Shown here in pieces: positions 17,524 to 25,722 of a stretch of DNA of 64,000 nt. A program made the translations under genes and the position numbers. Within the stretch, counting starts at the first letter, position 1. The number at the start of each line of letters is the position of its first letter. Source of the DNA: CAYREX01 sp964423505. Lineage in GTDB: Bacteria; Fermentibacterota; Fermentibacteria; Fermentibacterales; JCC-6. The stretch is from positions 258,857 through 322,856 of the forward strand of contig CAYREX010000002.1 of NCBI GenBank assembly GCA_964423505.1. Reading direction: 5' to 3'. The notes beneath the pieces are model-generated. The model searched no databases. It was not told the origin of the DNA and saw only the letters and a program-made list of their open reading frames with translations.

Positions 17524-19328
17524 GTCTCCGACAGCCTCCTCACGGTCCCGAAGCCGCCGGCCAGGTAGACCCCGGCGCAGCGGCCCGAAAGCTCCTCCAT
17601 CAGCCGGGCCGTCATCTCCTCCGAGCGGGATGCGACCCCGCTGTCGTCCATTCCGGAGAGCTCATCCAGAACGCGCTCGGGTACCCGTATCCCGGGCACC
17701 TCCGTCGCCAGGTAGGAGGCGGAGGCGAAGCTCCGGAACGGCATGAGGGCCACCAGGACCGGCATCTCCTCCAGCAGCTCGGCGTGGACGTCAAGCTCCC
17801 GGGCCGAGAAGACCGGCTGCGTTATGAAGAACCTGCAGCCGGCACCGAAGCGCCTGGCCGCCTTCGCGGCGGCATCGCCGGAGCCGAGGGAGAGGGCGCT
17901 GCCAGGGAAGAGGTAGGCGCCGGCGCCGATGCTCCTGCCGTTCAGGTCGCGCCCCTCCCTCAGCCTCTCGATGAGCTCCAGCGTCTCGTCGGTGGAGAGG
18001 TCGTACACCGCCGATGCTTCGGGGTAGTCGCCGAGCGAGGGCGGGTCGCCGGATATCAGGAAGACCGTCTTCAGCCCGGCCCCGGCCATGGCCAGGAGGT
18101 CCGCCTGTATCCTGGTCAGGCCCCTGTCACGCAGGGCGAAGTGTACCACCGGCTCCACTCCCAGCCTCTCCCGCAGGGCTAGACCGGTTATCGAGGGGGA
18201 GACCCGCACCCGGCCCATGGGGGAGTCGGGGATGCTCACCGCCAGCGGACCGACCGCGGAGAGCCTGGCGGCCCTCTCCAGGAAGCGGGAGAGGTCTCCT
18301 CCCCTCGGGGGCAGCAGCTCCGTTACCAGCGCGGTGCGCGAGCTGATGGCAGCGGCGAGCCGAGGAGGAGCCTCCTCCGCGCGCCGGGCGGATGCCGGCC
18401 TCTCGCCGCTCCAGGAGATCGTGACCCGGGTCCTCTCCCCGGAGCGGAGGCGCCGGGCAAGCAGGGAGATGAACTCCGGGGTGGTGCCGCAGCAGCCGCC
18501 CACGACAGCGGTGCGGTCGAGGCACGAGAGCATGCACCTGACGTAGTGGGCCGGGTTGTCCGGGAAGACGAATGAGCCGTCCATGTACCGCCCTACCCCG
18601 GAGTTCGGCTCGAGCAGCACCGGGAGGTCCGAGGCCGAGAGCAGCCTTCGGTGCACGTCGAGGAACTGGAGCGGGCCTATCCCGTGGTTGGCGCCCAGCG
18701 CGTAGACCCCGGAGCCCGCGAAGACCTCCAGGCACTTCGACAGGGAGTAGCCGGCAGGAGTGACCAGGTCCTGGCCGAAGGTGAAGCTGACCGCCACCGG
18801 GACGGCCGTATCCACCGCTCGGACTACGTCCAGTATCCCCATGGCCTGCAGGGGGTCCACCTGGGTCTCCAGCAGGAGCAGGTCCGCGCCTCCGTCGAGG
18901 AGCCCCTCCACCTGCGGCAGGAAGGTCTCCCTCAGCACTGCCGGGTCCCTCTGCGCCGGACGGAAGGAGTGCTCCGGGTCCAGCGGGCCTATCGAGCCGG
19001 CCACCAGGCAGTCTCCGGTGGCCCGCGCGAGATCGGCCGCCACGGCGTTTATCTCGCGGCACCTCTCCGCCAGCCCCCTGGCGTCCAGCCTCCTGAGGTT
19101 CGCGTCGAAGGTGTCGGTGGTCATCAACCTGGCGCCTGCGCCGGCGTAGTCCCGGTGGACGCTGGCGAGTATCTGGGGTGCTCTCACCACGGCCTCGCAG
19201 GCCAGGTAGCCTGCCGGGAATCCCAGAGAGAAGAGGAACTGCCCTATGGCGCCGTCGGCCAGGAGCGGCTCGCCGCCGGTCGGGTCCGGGAGGGCCCTGC
19301 GGGAGCGGCCGGGTCCCGGCCGGTTCAA
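17502..19328 (-). CDS. Bifunctional homocysteine S-methyltransferase / 5,10-methylenetetrahydrofolate reductase
   Basis: Fusion protein of about 609 residues. The N-terminal half (to about 310) is a BHMT/MetH-like methyltransferase domain. The C-terminal half is a flavin-dependent MTHFR barrel (F-L-I-S-G-D-P-P near residue 435, F-F-I-T-Q-P-V-F, V-P-E-R-V-L-D-E-L). It would make methyl-THF for the neighbouring MetH. The zinc site is unusual: Cys279 and Cys280 (G-G-C-C-G-T-T) are present, but the first ligand, Cys in G-x-N-C-x-x-G-P, is His215 (A-N-H-G-I-G-P). The TTG at 19328 is chosen because an ATG at 19412 would overlap the epimerase gene and AGGCGG precedes the TTG. Confidence 0.88.
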   Translation of the reverse strand: MNRPGPGRSRRALPDPTGGEPLLADGAIGQFLFSLGFPAGYLACEAVVRAPQILASVHRDYAGAGARLMTTDTFDANLRRLDARGLAERCREINAVAADLARATGDCLVAGSIGPLDPEHSFRPAQRDPAVLRETFLPQVEGLLDGGADLLLLETQVDPLQAMGILDVVRAVDTAVPVAVSFTFGQDLVTPAGYSLSKCLEVFAGSGVYALGANHGIGPLQFLDVHRRLLSASDLPVLLEPNSGVGRYMDGSFVFPDNPAHYVRCMLSCLDRTAVVGGCCGTTPEFISLLARRLRSGERTRVTISWSGERPASARRAEEAPPRLAAAISSRTALVTELLPPRGGDLSRFLERAARLSAVGPLAVSIPDSPMGRVRVSPSITGLALRERLGVEPVVHFALRDRGLTRIQADLLAMAGAGLKTVFLISGDPPSLGDYPEASAVYDLSTDETLELIERLREGRDLNGRSIGAGAYLFPGSALSLGSGDAAAKAARRFGAGCRFFITQPVFSARELDVHAELLEEMPVLVALMPFRSFASASYLATEVPGIRVPERVLDELSGMDDSGVASRSEEMTARLMEELSGRCAGVYLAGGFGTVRRLSETWTRLSG

Positions 19329-19332
19329 GGTA

Positions 19333-20286
19333 TCAGCCGCCTGGACGCGGACTGCCGTCTCCGTCGCGCATGAACCGGACGGTCCGCTCCAGTCCCTCGT
19401 AGAAGCCCGCAACCGGCTCGTAGCCCAGTACCCGCCGCGCCAGGGAGATGTCCGCCCTGCTGTGGCGTACGTCCCCCGCCCTAGCGGGTCCGTGGACCGG
19501 CTCGACGTCCGTCCTGCCGGTCAGCTCGGAGAGGGAGCCGGCCAGCCGGTTCACCGTGATGCTGTCACCGCAGGCCACGTTGATGACCATGCCCGGTGCC
19601 TCCTCCGCCTCCGCGGCGAGCAGGTTGGCGTGTACGACGTTGCCGATGAAGGTGAAGTCCCGGGACTGCTCCCCGTCGCCGTTGATGACCGGGCTCCTCC
19701 CCTCCAGGAAGGCCCTGGTGAAGAGGGGTATCACGGCGGAATAGGGGCTGCACGGGTCCTGGTGGGGACCGAACACGTTGAAGTAGCGCAGGGCGACCGT
19801 CTCCAGCCCGTAGATGTGGTTGAAGACCTGGAAGTACTTCTCCCCCGCCAGCTTGCTCACTGCGTAGGGGGAGAGGGGCCTCACGTGGAGGTCCTCGCTC
19901 TTCACCTGCTGCGGTGCGTCCCCGTAGATGGAGGAGGAGGAGGCGAAGACCACTCTCCTGCAGCCGGCCTCGAGGGCCGCGTGGAGCACGTTCAGGGAGC
20001 CCTGGACGTTCACGTCGTTGGTGGTGATGGGGTCTGCTATCGAGCGGGGCACGCTGGGAAGGGCTCCCTGGTGGAAGACCACCTCGACGTCGCGCATGAC
20101 GCTCTGGACTATGTGGTAGCTGCGCAGGTCCCCCTCGACCACCTCGATGTCCTCCCGGATGTCCCGGATGTTCGACCAGTGTCCTGTGGAGAAGTTGTCG
20201 AGGATCCTCACGTCCAGGCCCCGCCGCAGGCACTCCCTCGCTATGTTGCTGCCGATGAAGCCGGCCCCGCCGGTTATCAGGTACAT
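19333..20286 (-). CDS. NAD-dependent sugar-nucleotide epimerase (GalE/WbpP-like extended SDR)
   Basis: A 317-residue extended short-chain dehydrogenase/reductase acting on UDP-sugars. The Rossmann motif T-G-G-A-G-F-I-G-S-N is at residues 5-14. S-S-S-S-I-Y-G-D is near residue 124 and the catalytic Y-x-x-x-K (Y-A-V-S-K) near residue 143. The R-Y-F-N-V-F-G-P segment is typical of UDP-glucose or UDP-N-acetylglucosamine 4-epimerases. ATG 20286 is preceded by GGAGGG. The frame stays open far upstream over the radical SAM gene, but that part is not coding. Likely role: sugar precursor supply for surface polysaccharide. The exact substrate is not determined by sequence. Confidence 0.88.
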   Translation of the reverse strand: MYLITGGAGFIGSNIARECLRRGLDVRILDNFSTGHWSNIRDIREDIEVVEGDLRSYHIVQSVMRDVEVVFHQGALPSVPRSIADPITTNDVNVQGSLNVLHAALEAGCRRVVFASSSSIYGDAPQQVKSEDLHVRPLSPYAVSKLAGEKYFQVFNHIYGLETVALRYFNVFGPHQDPCSPYSAVIPLFTRAFLEGRSPVINGDGEQSRDFTFIGNVVHANLLAAEAEEAPGMVINVACGDSITVNRLAGSLSELTGRTDVEPVHGPARAGDVRHSRADISLARRVLGYEPVAGFYEGLERTVRFMRDGDGSPRPGG

Positions 20287-20327
20287 TCGCCCTCCGCTTC
20301 CTCTTGTGCCCCCTGTGCCGGGGGAAG

Positions 20328-21446
20328 CTACCTGCCGACCGTCCCCGGCCGCAAGCCCCCACCGGCCCGGGGCATGCGCCTCATCCTGCTGCCGTAGTGC
20401 GGAGGGTCGCCCGAGTCTCCGAGGACCAGCCTTCTTCCCATGGCGCCGCTCCTCCCGGCAAGCTCGTCCAGCAGCTCCGCCGGTGAGTCGGCAACCGTTC
20501 CCTTGCCGGGGTAGATTACGTATCCGCTCCTGTAGGGCTCCGGCGTGAGGTTCGGCATGACCACGTTGGCGCCGGCCGAGAGCGCCCTCTCCAGGCCGTT
20601 CGTGGCCAGGGTCTGCAGGGCCGTCGTTGCCGCTATGTTGAGGTCGGGCACCATGAGCCTGAGCAGGGCTGTCATCCTCAGCGTCAGCAGCACTCGCGCA
20701 TCGGGGCCCGGCAGCGAGTCCCTCTCCTCCCACAGCGGGGTGCCCTCGCAGGGGACCAGCGGGCCCATGCCCACCATGTCGACGTCCGCCTCCCTCATGG
20801 CCAGGAGGTCCCGGGCCAGGCTCTCCGTGGTCTGTCCGGGAAGGCCGACCAGCACCCCGGTACCGGTCTGCCACCCGGTGTCCCGCAGGTGCCGGAGGAC
20901 CTGGAGACGCCCCTCCCACGTGCCGTCCTCCTCCGGGTGGAACCTCGCGTAGAGCCCAGGGTCGAAGCTCTCCATCCGCAGCAGGTATCTGTGCGCACCG
21001 GCTCGGCGAAGCCGGTCAAGGAGACCGGGGGGCAGCTCGCCCATGGAGAGGACCATCCTGGTGCCCGGCATCTCCTCCCGCACGGTCTCCAGTACGCCCG
21101 TCACCGTCTCCAGGAGCGACTTCGAGGGCAGCTCGCCCGACTGGAGCAGGAACGAACGCAGGCCCAGCCCGTAGCCGCCCCGGATGGCCCGGACGACCTC
21201 CTCCCGGGACATCTCGTAGCGGACAGCCTCCGGGTTGCCCGCACGGAGACCGCAGTAGAGGCAGCCCCGCCCGCACCTGCTGGAGACCTCCACGAGCCCG
21301 CGTAGGTAGACCCCGTCGCCGACGGAGGCCCGGAGGGCCGCGTCGGCTGCCTCGAACAGCTCGGGGTCGTTACCGCCTCCGGCCAGCATGCCGGAGAGTC
21401 GCTCCGGTCGGAGCCGGTCCGGGAAAGCGCCGGATGAATGGGTCAA
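20328..21446 (-). CDS. hydE: HydE-like radical SAM protein ([FeFe]-hydrogenase maturase)
   Basis: Radical S-adenosylmethionine enzyme of about 372 residues. The cluster motif is C-G-R-G-C-L-Y-C near residue 59, preceded by Y-L-R-G-L-V-E-V-S as in HydE. F-L-L-Q-S-G-E, G-T-G-V-L-V-G-L-P-G-Q-T, and the C-terminal M-P-N-L-T-P-E-P-Y-R and Y-P-G-K match HydE rather than BioB. HydE helps build the H-cluster of [FeFe] hydrogenase. PylB is the closest alternative, but no pyrrolysine genes are visible. HydF, HydG and the hydrogenase are not in the window. The start at TTG 21446 is uncertain, and an ATG at 21389 is possible. Confidence 0.78.
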   Translation of the reverse strand: MTHSSGAFPDRLRPERLSGMLAGGGNDPELFEAADAALRASVGDGVYLRGLVEVSSRCGRGCLYCGLRAGNPEAVRYEMSREEVVRAIRGGYGLGLRSFLLQSGELPSKSLLETVTGVLETVREEMPGTRMVLSMGELPPGLLDRLRRAGAHRYLLRMESFDPGLYARFHPEEDGTWEGRLQVLRHLRDTGWQTGTGVLVGLPGQTTESLARDLLAMREADVDMVGMGPLVPCEGTPLWEERDSLPGPDARVLLTLRMTALLRLMVPDLNIAATTALQTLATNGLERALSAGANVVMPNLTPEPYRSGYVIYPGKGTVADSPAELLDELAGRSGAMGRRLVLGDSGDPPHYGSRMRRMPRAGGGLRPGTVGR

Positions 21447-21471
21447 GGAGGGGGCGGCTCCGCTCGCCCGG

Positions 21472-22137
21472 TCAGGTGCCCGGGGCCAGGCTGTCCGGTA
21501 CGTGGACCCCCCGGCCCGGCTGGAAGACGTGCGGGGCGGACATCCTCATCGCCCTGCCCTGCTGCAGGAGGTCCTCCACGATGCCGGTTATGTCCGCCTG
21601 CTCCCAGCCGGAGTAGTACCTGGCCGACACCCTGGACTGGGCGTCCAGGATGAGGAGCACCGGGTAGGAGCCGACCTCGAACCTCCCGGAGACCATTCCG
21701 GCATGGTCGATGACCACCGGGAACTCTATTCCCCAGTCGGTCACAGTATCTTCCAGTATCGCCGGGTCGGTCTCATCGGTCCGAAGGACCATGATGGTGG
21801 CGAGCGGCTCGCCCGAGAAGGCGTCGCTAACCCCCTCCAGCCTCTCCACCGCCGCCAGGTCGTCCAGGGTTGCGAGCTCGCAGAAGAGTATGACCACGAC
21901 GTGCCGCCTGAGCTCGTCGTAGACGCTCAGCGGCTCGTCTGCGTTGATCCAGACATGCCCCTCGGGGAAGTCGTCGACGTCGGTGAGGATTATCTCGGGC
22001 GGCGGCTCGGGTCCGAGGCGGAAGAGGTAGGCTATCGCGAACGCCGTGACCAGGAGCACCAGGCCGAAGAGTATCATGGCGCGCGTCTTGCGGCGTCCCA
22101 GCTCCGTCCTCGGGAGCTCCGTGGAGTAGTCGTTCAA
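21472..22137 (-). CDS. Membrane-anchored thioredoxin-fold protein without CxxC
   Basis: Protein of 221 residues with one N-terminal membrane segment (I-L-F-G-L-V-L-L-V-T-A-F-A-I-A-Y-L-F at about 22-40), then an extracytoplasmic domain. The order V-V-V-I-L-F-C-E-L-A, long helix, F-P-V-V-I-D, G-x-Y-P-V-L-L-I-L-D follows the TlpA/ResA thioredoxin-like fold, including the cis-Pro (Y-P). The active-site CxxC is reduced to a single Cys, so a classical disulfide role is unlikely. TTG 22137 is chosen for the GGGAGGTG ribosome site 6 bases upstream. It lies downstream of DUF1847 on the same strand after about 100 bases. Confidence 0.65.
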   Translation of the reverse strand: MNDYSTELPRTELGRRKTRAMILFGLVLLVTAFAIAYLFRLGPEPPPEIILTDVDDFPEGHVWINADEPLSVYDELRRHVVVILFCELATLDDLAAVERLEGVSDAFSGEPLATIMVLRTDETDPAILEDTVTDWGIEFPVVIDHAGMVSGRFEVGSYPVLLILDAQSRVSARYYSGWEQADITGIVEDLLQQGRAMRMSAPHVFQPGRGVHVPDSLAPGT

Positions 22138-22241
22138 ACGGCGCACCTCCCGTGTCGCATCGCATCGCGCCGGGGAGGGGGCGGCAGAGCGCTCTCCGGC
22201 GGAGTGCATCGAAGGAAGATAACAGCAGCTGGTCCCCCGGG

Positions 22242-22937
22242 CTACCGCTCCCGCTCCCCGCGGGCCACGGAGCGTATCCAGCGGGAGTAGCTATCCAGTG
22301 TGTATACCGCGGCCAGCGGGTTGTGCCCGAAGACCCTGTCCTTCGTGGCCAGCACGGTGCAGGGTGCATCCGAGGCACCCAGGAAGAGGCTGTCGTGTCC
22401 GACGCAGAGGCCCATCACGACGTTGAGCTCGGTCCCGGCCCCGTTAAGCGTCTCTGCCTGCATGAGGGGGTTGCACATCGGCTCCGGGGAGCCGGGCCTT
22501 ATCTTCTCCTCCTCCCGGAGCCCGAGGTGCTCCTTCGGGACCCTCCCCGCCTTGCACATCACCGAGCGGACGTCCAGTCCGGCCTCCTCGAGGAGGGAGC
22601 AGACGGTTCCGGCCTCGCTCTCCAGGCCCACGCAGTAGACCAGGCCGATCCTGGACCAGCCCATCCTCCGGGCCAGCATCACCGTCTCGAGGAGCCTGGG
22701 CATCACCGGCCTGGGGCACTCGACATCGGGGCCGCGTCCGCCGTAGCCCTCCGCCTCCTGCAGCGAGGACTCCCTGGCCAGCCGGCGCGTCTCCGGGTCC
22801 TCCAGCCTCCGCATGGCCCTTTCGAGCGCTCCGCCGTCCCTGGTTGGACAGCCCTCCGGGCCATGGCCCTCCTCCGAGAGACAGAGCCTTCGTCCCCGCT
22901 CGAAGGGGCAGGAGGCGCAGCTCGGCCCTCCGCTCAA
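22242..22937 (-). CDS. DUF1847 family cysteine-rich protein
   Basis: A 231-residue protein with an N-terminal C-A-S-C-P-F and further Cys residues (L-C-L, G-C-P-T, V-E-C-P-R, V-M-C-K, P-M-C-N, G-L-C-V-G-H-D-S), the pattern of DUF1847. It is probably metal or Fe-S binding in the cytoplasm; the function is unknown. The C-terminal H-N-P-L-A-A-V-Y segment is conserved in the family. The TTG at 22937 overlaps the stop of the PH-domain gene as TTGA and places the first Cys cluster right after the start. The frame stays open upstream, but that part shadows the PH gene. Confidence 0.8.
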   Translation of the reverse strand: MSGGPSCASCPFERGRRLCLSEEGHGPEGCPTRDGGALERAMRRLEDPETRRLARESSLQEAEGYGGRGPDVECPRPVMPRLLETVMLARRMGWSRIGLVYCVGLESEAGTVCSLLEEAGLDVRSVMCKAGRVPKEHLGLREEEKIRPGSPEPMCNPLMQAETLNGAGTELNVVMGLCVGHDSLFLGASDAPCTVLATKDRVFGHNPLAAVYTLDSYSRWIRSVARGERER

Positions 22938-23473
22938 AACCCCGCGCCCCCTCCGGCCGCCCGCCGGTACCGGGCGATGGCACCGCGGACCCGCTCGGCG
23001 AAGAGCTCCGGCATGTCCGGAGAGACCACCAGCGGCCGGTCCGGGAGCCGGATGACCACCGTGTCGCGGAGGTTGGTCACCAGGGCCCGGAAGGAGCCCA
23101 GCCGCCTGCTCCTGTACCTGCCGGAGAAGCTGAAGAGGCCGCCGTTGCCTAGGGTCCTGATGCTCCCCTTCATCGCATCCGGGTCTACCTCCACCGAGTC
23201 CGCCCCCGAGAGGTCGATCCCGGTGGTCCAGAGGAGCCTCCGGACCAGCAGCCTCCCCTCCCGCAGCTCGTAGCCCCTTACCGTGAAGAGCGCGCAGGTC
23301 GCCAGCAGGCCCAGGCAGCCGGCGGTGGTGATGACGAGGGGCACCCCCTCCGCGTCGGTCTGGAGCATCATGTAGACCGGGATGCCGACCAGGATCGCTG
23401 CGCCGAGGATGCTGATAACGACCAGGGCCCTGCCCCAGGGGGCGCCGAAGCTGCAGGGCGCGGTTCCGTCCAT
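22934..23473 (-). CDS. Membrane protein with bacterial PH-like domain
   Basis: Protein of 179 residues. Two hydrophobic helices (residues ~13-60) precede a soluble domain with Y-E-L-R-E-G-R-L-L-V-R-R-L-L-W and T-N-L-R-D-T-V-V-I-R, typical of the bacterial pleckstrin-homology domains of small membrane proteins (bPH_5/DUF304-like). No catalytic residues are evident. ATG 23473 follows GGGAGGAGGGG. It is co-transcribed with DUF1847 through a TTGA overlap and divergent from the purine permease across about 128 bases. A GGTAAGATAC string in that gap recurs near 14095, and neither copy gives a convincing promoter. Confidence 0.65.
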   Translation of the reverse strand: MDGTAPCSFGAPWGRALVVISILGAAILVGIPVYMMLQTDAEGVPLVITTAGCLGLLATCALFTVRGYELREGRLLVRRLLWTTGIDLSGADSVEVDPDAMKGSIRTLGNGGLFSFSGRYRSRRLGSFRALVTNLRDTVVIRLPDRPLVVSPDMPELFAERVRGAIARYRRAAGGGAGF

Positions 23474-23601
23474 GTTCCCCTCCTCCCGACGGTAAGATAC
23501 TAGCAGCCCCCTGCCGGTCCACGGCCGGGAGGGTTGCGCCGCACCGCCCCGTCCGTTCATTTCTATGGCGTACCGGCCGACGAAGCCTGAGAGGGGGCGG
23601 G

Positions 23602-24903
23602 ATGGGTCTTTCGGGGTACTTCCGTTTCGAGGAGCTGGGCACCACATGGAGACGGGAGCTGGTGGCAGGCGTCACCACCTTCCTGACAATGGCCTACATC
23701 ATCATCGTCAATCCGGCCATCCTGTCGGCCGCCGGGATACCGGAGGGACCGGCCATGGTCGCCACGGTGCTGAGCGCCGCCTTCGGCACCATCCTCATGG
23801 GGGTGTACGCGAAGCGCCCCTTCGCAGTCGCCCCCTACATGGGCGAGAACGCTTTCATAGCCTACACCGTGGTCACCGTCCTCGGATACACCTGGCAGAC
23901 CGCCCTGGGGGCCGTCTTCCTCGGCGGCGTGCTCTTCACTGTCCTTACCCTGACCGGCGCCCGGGGCTGGCTGGCAGGGGCCATACCCGCCAGCCTGAAG
24001 ATAGCGTTCGCCGTGGGAATCGGTCTCTTCCTGGCCTTCATAGGCCTGAACGACGTCGGAGTGGTTGCCATCGGCGTACCCGGCGCTCCGGTAGCTCTGG
24101 GCGACCTCTCCTCGGCCACCCCCCTCCTGGCGCTGGGCGGCCTGCTGGTGATGCTGGTCCTCCTGGCGCTGAGGGTGAGGGGGGCGCTCCTCATAGGCAT
24201 AGCCGCAACGAGCGTGGCCGCCTTCCTCACCGGGGCCGCGCCCGCCCCTTCGAGCATCGTGAGCGCCCCGCCCTCCCTGGCGGAGACCTTCATGAAGATC
24301 GACCTGGCGGGAGCCCTCTCGTGGGGCTTCATATCCGTCCTGCTCACGGTGTTCGTCATGGATTTCGTGGACACCATGGGCACTCTGCTCGGCCTCTCCT
24401 ACAGGGCGGGGATGCTGGACGAAGAGGGCAACCTGCCGGATATCGAGAAGCCGATGCTGTGCGACTCGCTGGCAACCGTTGTCGGAGCCCTGCTGGGCAC
24501 ATCCACCACCGGCACGTTCATCGAGTCGGCCGCCGGCATCGAGGAGGGCGGGAGGTCCGGGATGACCTCCGTGGTGACCGGGTTGCTCTTCCTCTCCGCG
24601 CTCTTCTTCGCCCCGCTCCTGACGGCGGTCCCGCCAAGCGCCTACGGCCCGGTGCTCGTAGTCGTCGGCATGCTCATGCTCAAGCCGGTACGGGAGCTGC
24701 CCTTCGACGACATGACCGAGCTGGCCCCGGCCTTCCTGACCATCACGCTGATGAGCTTCACCTACAACCTCGGGGTGGGGATGACCGCGGGCTTCGTCGC
24801 CTACCCTCTAGTGAAGCTGCTGGCCGGGCGGGTCCGGGAGGTCCCGGCGGGGATGTGGGTGCTCTCCGGGCTCTCCCTCGTCTACTACGCGTTCGGCGCC
24901 TGA
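23602..24903 (+). CDS. NCS2/AzgA-type nucleobase permease
   Basis: Integral membrane transporter of 433 residues with about 12-14 helices. N-terminal F-R-E... F-E-E-L-G-T-T-W-R-R-E-L-V-A-G-V-T-T is the AzgA-like NCS2 start. P-Y-M-G-E-N-A-F near residue 78 and G-T-S-T-T-G-T-F-I-E-S-A-A-G-I near residue 297 are substrate-site signatures of adenine/guanine/hypoxanthine permeases. ATG 23602 has a GAGAGGGGGCGGG leader. No purine riboswitch core is seen upstream. It stands alone on the plus strand ahead of two small genes. Purine specificity is inferred from the subfamily. Confidence 0.9.
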   Translation: MGLSGYFRFEELGTTWRRELVAGVTTFLTMAYIIIVNPAILSAAGIPEGPAMVATVLSAAFGTILMGVYAKRPFAVAPYMGENAFIAYTVVTVLGYTWQTALGAVFLGGVLFTVLTLTGARGWLAGAIPASLKIAFAVGIGLFLAFIGLNDVGVVAIGVPGAPVALGDLSSATPLLALGGLLVMLVLLALRVRGALLIGIAATSVAAFLTGAAPAPSSIVSAPPSLAETFMKIDLAGALSWGFISVLLTVFVMDFVDTMGTLLGLSYRAGMLDEEGNLPDIEKPMLCDSLATVVGALLGTSTTGTFIESAAGIEEGGRSGMTSVVTGLLFLSALFFAPLLTAVPPSAYGPVLVVVGMLMLKPVRELPFDDMTELAPAFLTITLMSFTYNLGVGMTAGFVAYPLVKLLAGRVREVPAGMWVLSGLSLVYYAFGA

Positions 24904-24978
24904 GGGCTTGCGCCGGGCGGGGTTTCGTATCAGCTTCTCAACAGGTTCCACGTGTTGTGATCGGAAGGAGGAGCCGAG

Positions 24979-25278
24979 ATGCCCACCTTCGTCCTGATGA
25001 CCAGGCACAGCCCCGACAGCCTGAGGAACGCGGCCGGCAGGAAGCGCATGGGCAAGGAGTGGCTGGAGAAGGTCAGGAGCGCCTGCCCGGGGGTCCGCTG
25101 GATATCCCACTACGCCATACTGGGCCCGTACGACTTCATGGACGTCTACGAGGCGCCGGACGTCCAGACGGCCCACCGGGTCTCCCTCATATCCAGGGCC
25201 GAGGGCGCCCTGGAGGCGGAGAGCTGGGAGGCGCTGCCCTACGAGGACTTCCTCGGCGTGCTGGAGGAGATAGAGTAG
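24979..25278 (+). CDS. GYD-domain protein
   Basis: A 99-residue protein matching the GYD family (a ferredoxin-like alpha/beta-barrel dimer fold). T-F-V-L-M-T-R-H-S at the start is followed by L-G-P-Y-D-F-M-D-V-Y-E-A-P-D, where G-P-Y-D replaces the eponymous G-x-Y-D. The function of the family is unknown. ATG 24979 follows a strong AAGGAGGAG site. The next gene starts 23 bases after its stop in another frame. Confidence 0.78.
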   Translation: MPTFVLMTRHSPDSLRNAAGRKRMGKEWLEKVRSACPGVRWISHYAILGPYDFMDVYEAPDVQTAHRVSLISRAEGALEAESWEALPYEDFLGVLEEIE

Positions 25279-25301
25279 AAGCCGGGCCCGAGGTCATCAT
25301 C

Positions 25302-25718
25302 ATGCGCGGCCTGCCCGGGGCGGGGAAGTCCACCTGGGTCCGGGACAACAGGCCGGACGCGAGGGTCTGCTCCGCGGACAGCTTCTTTCGCGGCGAGGAC
25401 GGCTCGTACCGGTTCGACCCCTCGAGGCTCCAGGAGGCCCACTCCGACTGCCTGCTCAGGTTCGTGGAGCTGCTCTCCTCCGGGGAGCAGGGGACGGTGG
25501 TGGTTGACAACACCTGCCTGCGCTCCTGGGAGATAGCCCCCTACTACAGCCTCGCGGCGGCGATGGGTCTCGAGCCGACCATCGTGCACGTGAGCTGCGA
25601 CCCGGAGACGGCGTATCGCAGGAACGTCCACGGGGTCGAGAGGGAGCAGATAGACACCATGAGCGCGGCCCTTGAGGAGGAGACCCTCCCCTCCTCCTGG
25701 CGCCTCGTCTACGCCTGA
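25302..25718 (+). CDS. Small P-loop kinase/AAA_33-type ATPase
   Basis: Protein of 138 residues with a Walker A motif right at the N-terminus (G-L-P-G-A-G-K-S-T, residues 3-11), S-A-D-S-F-F near residue 28, V-V-D-N-T-C near 67 and R-R-N at about 106. This is the layout of small predicted kinases (AAA_33, polynucleotide-kinase or zeta-toxin-like). The ATG at 25302 has GAGGT 7 bases upstream but trims the first beta strand, since V-I-I lies before it in frame. No other canonical start occurs nearby. The substrate is unknown. Confidence 0.7.
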   Translation: MRGLPGAGKSTWVRDNRPDARVCSADSFFRGEDGSYRFDPSRLQEAHSDCLLRFVELLSSGEQGTVVVDNTCLRSWEIAPYYSLAAAMGLEPTIVHVSCDPETAYRRNVHGVEREQIDTMSAALEEETLPSSWRLVYA

Positions 25719-25722
25719 CGCA

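Noticed and set aside
23474..23601. Purine riboswitch upstream of the nucleobase permease
   Set aside because: No conserved purine-aptamer loop sequences or three-way junction can be found in the gap.
23565..25718. Long frame joining permease-shadow sequence to the P-loop kinase, suggesting a fusion
   Set aside because: The upstream part is out of frame with the clear AzgA and GYD genes; the kinase has its own ATG with GAGGT upstream.
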